A stretch of DNA of 6,682 nt from Cyanobacteria bacterium NC_groundwater_1444_Ag_S-0.65um_54_12 (GTDB lineage: Bacteria > Cyanobacteriota > Sericytochromatia > S15B-MN24 > VGJW01), in contig JACQUT010000245.1 of the NCBI GenBank assembly GCA_016267585.1, positions 1 to 6,682 on the forward strand, given 5' to 3'. The position numbers and the translations under genes were made by a program. Positions 6,304 to 6,682 of this stretch are shown here, piece after piece (the first letter of the stretch is position 1; each line of letters opens with the position of its first letter). The notes under the pieces are model-generated. The model searched no databases. It saw only the letters and a program-made list of their open reading frames with translations, and was not told where the DNA came from.

Positions 6304-6682
6304 CTACCCTGGACTTTCCAGTACCTCAGCTCGAACTTCCGCTAGCATTCTTTCGAGGGCAGCCAACACCGGCGGGGTGAGTTGCTCGGAAAATAATCCC
6401 ACCTTTTCAACTTCCACGCCTATGATAGTGAGCTTGGGGAGTTCACTGCCCTCAAACGCTACTGGCAGCAAGTTTATCAGGGCTGCTACCCCTGCCAGGT
6501 GGGAAGAGTAAGCCGCCGGGGGAACAGCGATCTCGGCGGGATCGAGACGGCAAACCGTACCAGCTGGAGCCCCCGTTTTTACTGCATCTACGATAATTGC
6601 TCGCGTACAACCCTCGAAAAAGCGGAGCGCACCGATTCCCGCCAGTCCCGCATCAAAAATCCGGACATGCTCCGGCCAAGCC
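6304..6682 (-). CDS. [NiFe]-hydrogenase maturation protease (HyaD/HoxM/HupW-type, peptidase M52), C-terminal part
   Basis: About 125 residues are visible; the start lies beyond the right edge, and by family length (about 150-165) roughly 30-40 N-terminal residues are missing, including the usual GxGN and first nickel-binding Glu or Asp. Visible features are the central strand AIIVDAVKTGAPAGTV, whose Asp (visible residue 32) matches the nickel ligand of the family, SSH with His61 matching the other conserved ligand, and a C-terminal GVEVEKVGLFSEQLTPPVLAAL that matches the 'GIEPE...GLSPEV' stretch of the family. These enzymes remove the C-terminal peptide of the hydrogenase large subunit after nickel insertion, in the cytoplasm. 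The Rieske gene starts 3 bases after this stop. Hydrogenase structural and hyp genes would be expected further upstream on this strand, outside the window. The subfamily cannot be settled from this fragment. Confidence 0.83.
   Translation of the reverse strand, partial: AWPEHVRIFDAGLAGIGALRFFEGCTRAIIVDAVKTGAPAGTVCRLDPAEIAVPPAAYSSHLAGVAALINLLPVAFEGSELPKLTIIGVEVEKVGLFSEQLTPPVLAALERMLAEVRAEVLESPG

Noticed and set aside
6251..6511. Open frame of 86 codons on the + strand
   Set aside because: It is antisense to the Rieske and hydrogenase protease genes, both of which have clear motifs; its Ser/Thr-rich product is not recognisable.

Overview
The window looks like ordinary chromosomal DNA from a Gram-negative-type bacterium. 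It holds two gene strings that converge at about 5283-5303. Assignment to a lineage is tentative. Two copies of the octamer GCGATCGC (the cyanobacterial HIP1 palindrome), weak or absent Shine-Dalgarno sequences in front of the + strand genes, and the mix of a SpoIID/LytB protein with a DUF4332 protein would fit a cyanobacterium or a relative. Chloroflexota or another deep lineage cannot be excluded from sequence alone. I see no tRNA, rRNA, CRISPR array, insertion sequence or phage gene.

The + strand (1-5282) carries four tightly packed genes. They are the C-terminal part of a UvrD/PcrA/Rep-type superfamily 1 helicase (5' end outside the window), a CaCA-family cation antiporter, an exported lipoprotein with an HEFTH gluzincin active site resembling peptidase family M30, and an exported SpoIID/LytB-type peptidoglycan lytic enzyme. 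Gaps are 6, 43 and 27 bases, so co-transcription is likely, although a TATAAC box just before the protease gene could start a shorter or leaderless transcript. The last three products act at the membrane or outside it. The helicase is probably a positional neighbour rather than a functional partner.

The - strand (5304-6682) is read toward the left. It begins with the C-terminal part of a [NiFe]-hydrogenase maturation protease (5' end outside the window). A small Rieske [2Fe-2S] protein follows with a GTG start only 3 bases after the protease stop, which points to a hydrogenase operon extending beyond the right edge. After a 154-base, AT-rich gap with a possible terminator and promoter comes a lipoprotein whose mature part is a DUF4332-type double helix-hairpin-helix domain.

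No clearly new system is visible. The most interesting points are the exported DUF4332 lipoprotein, the Rieske/hydrogenase-protease pair at the right edge, the antiporter with altered ion-site motifs, and the C9 tract inside the antiporter gene.
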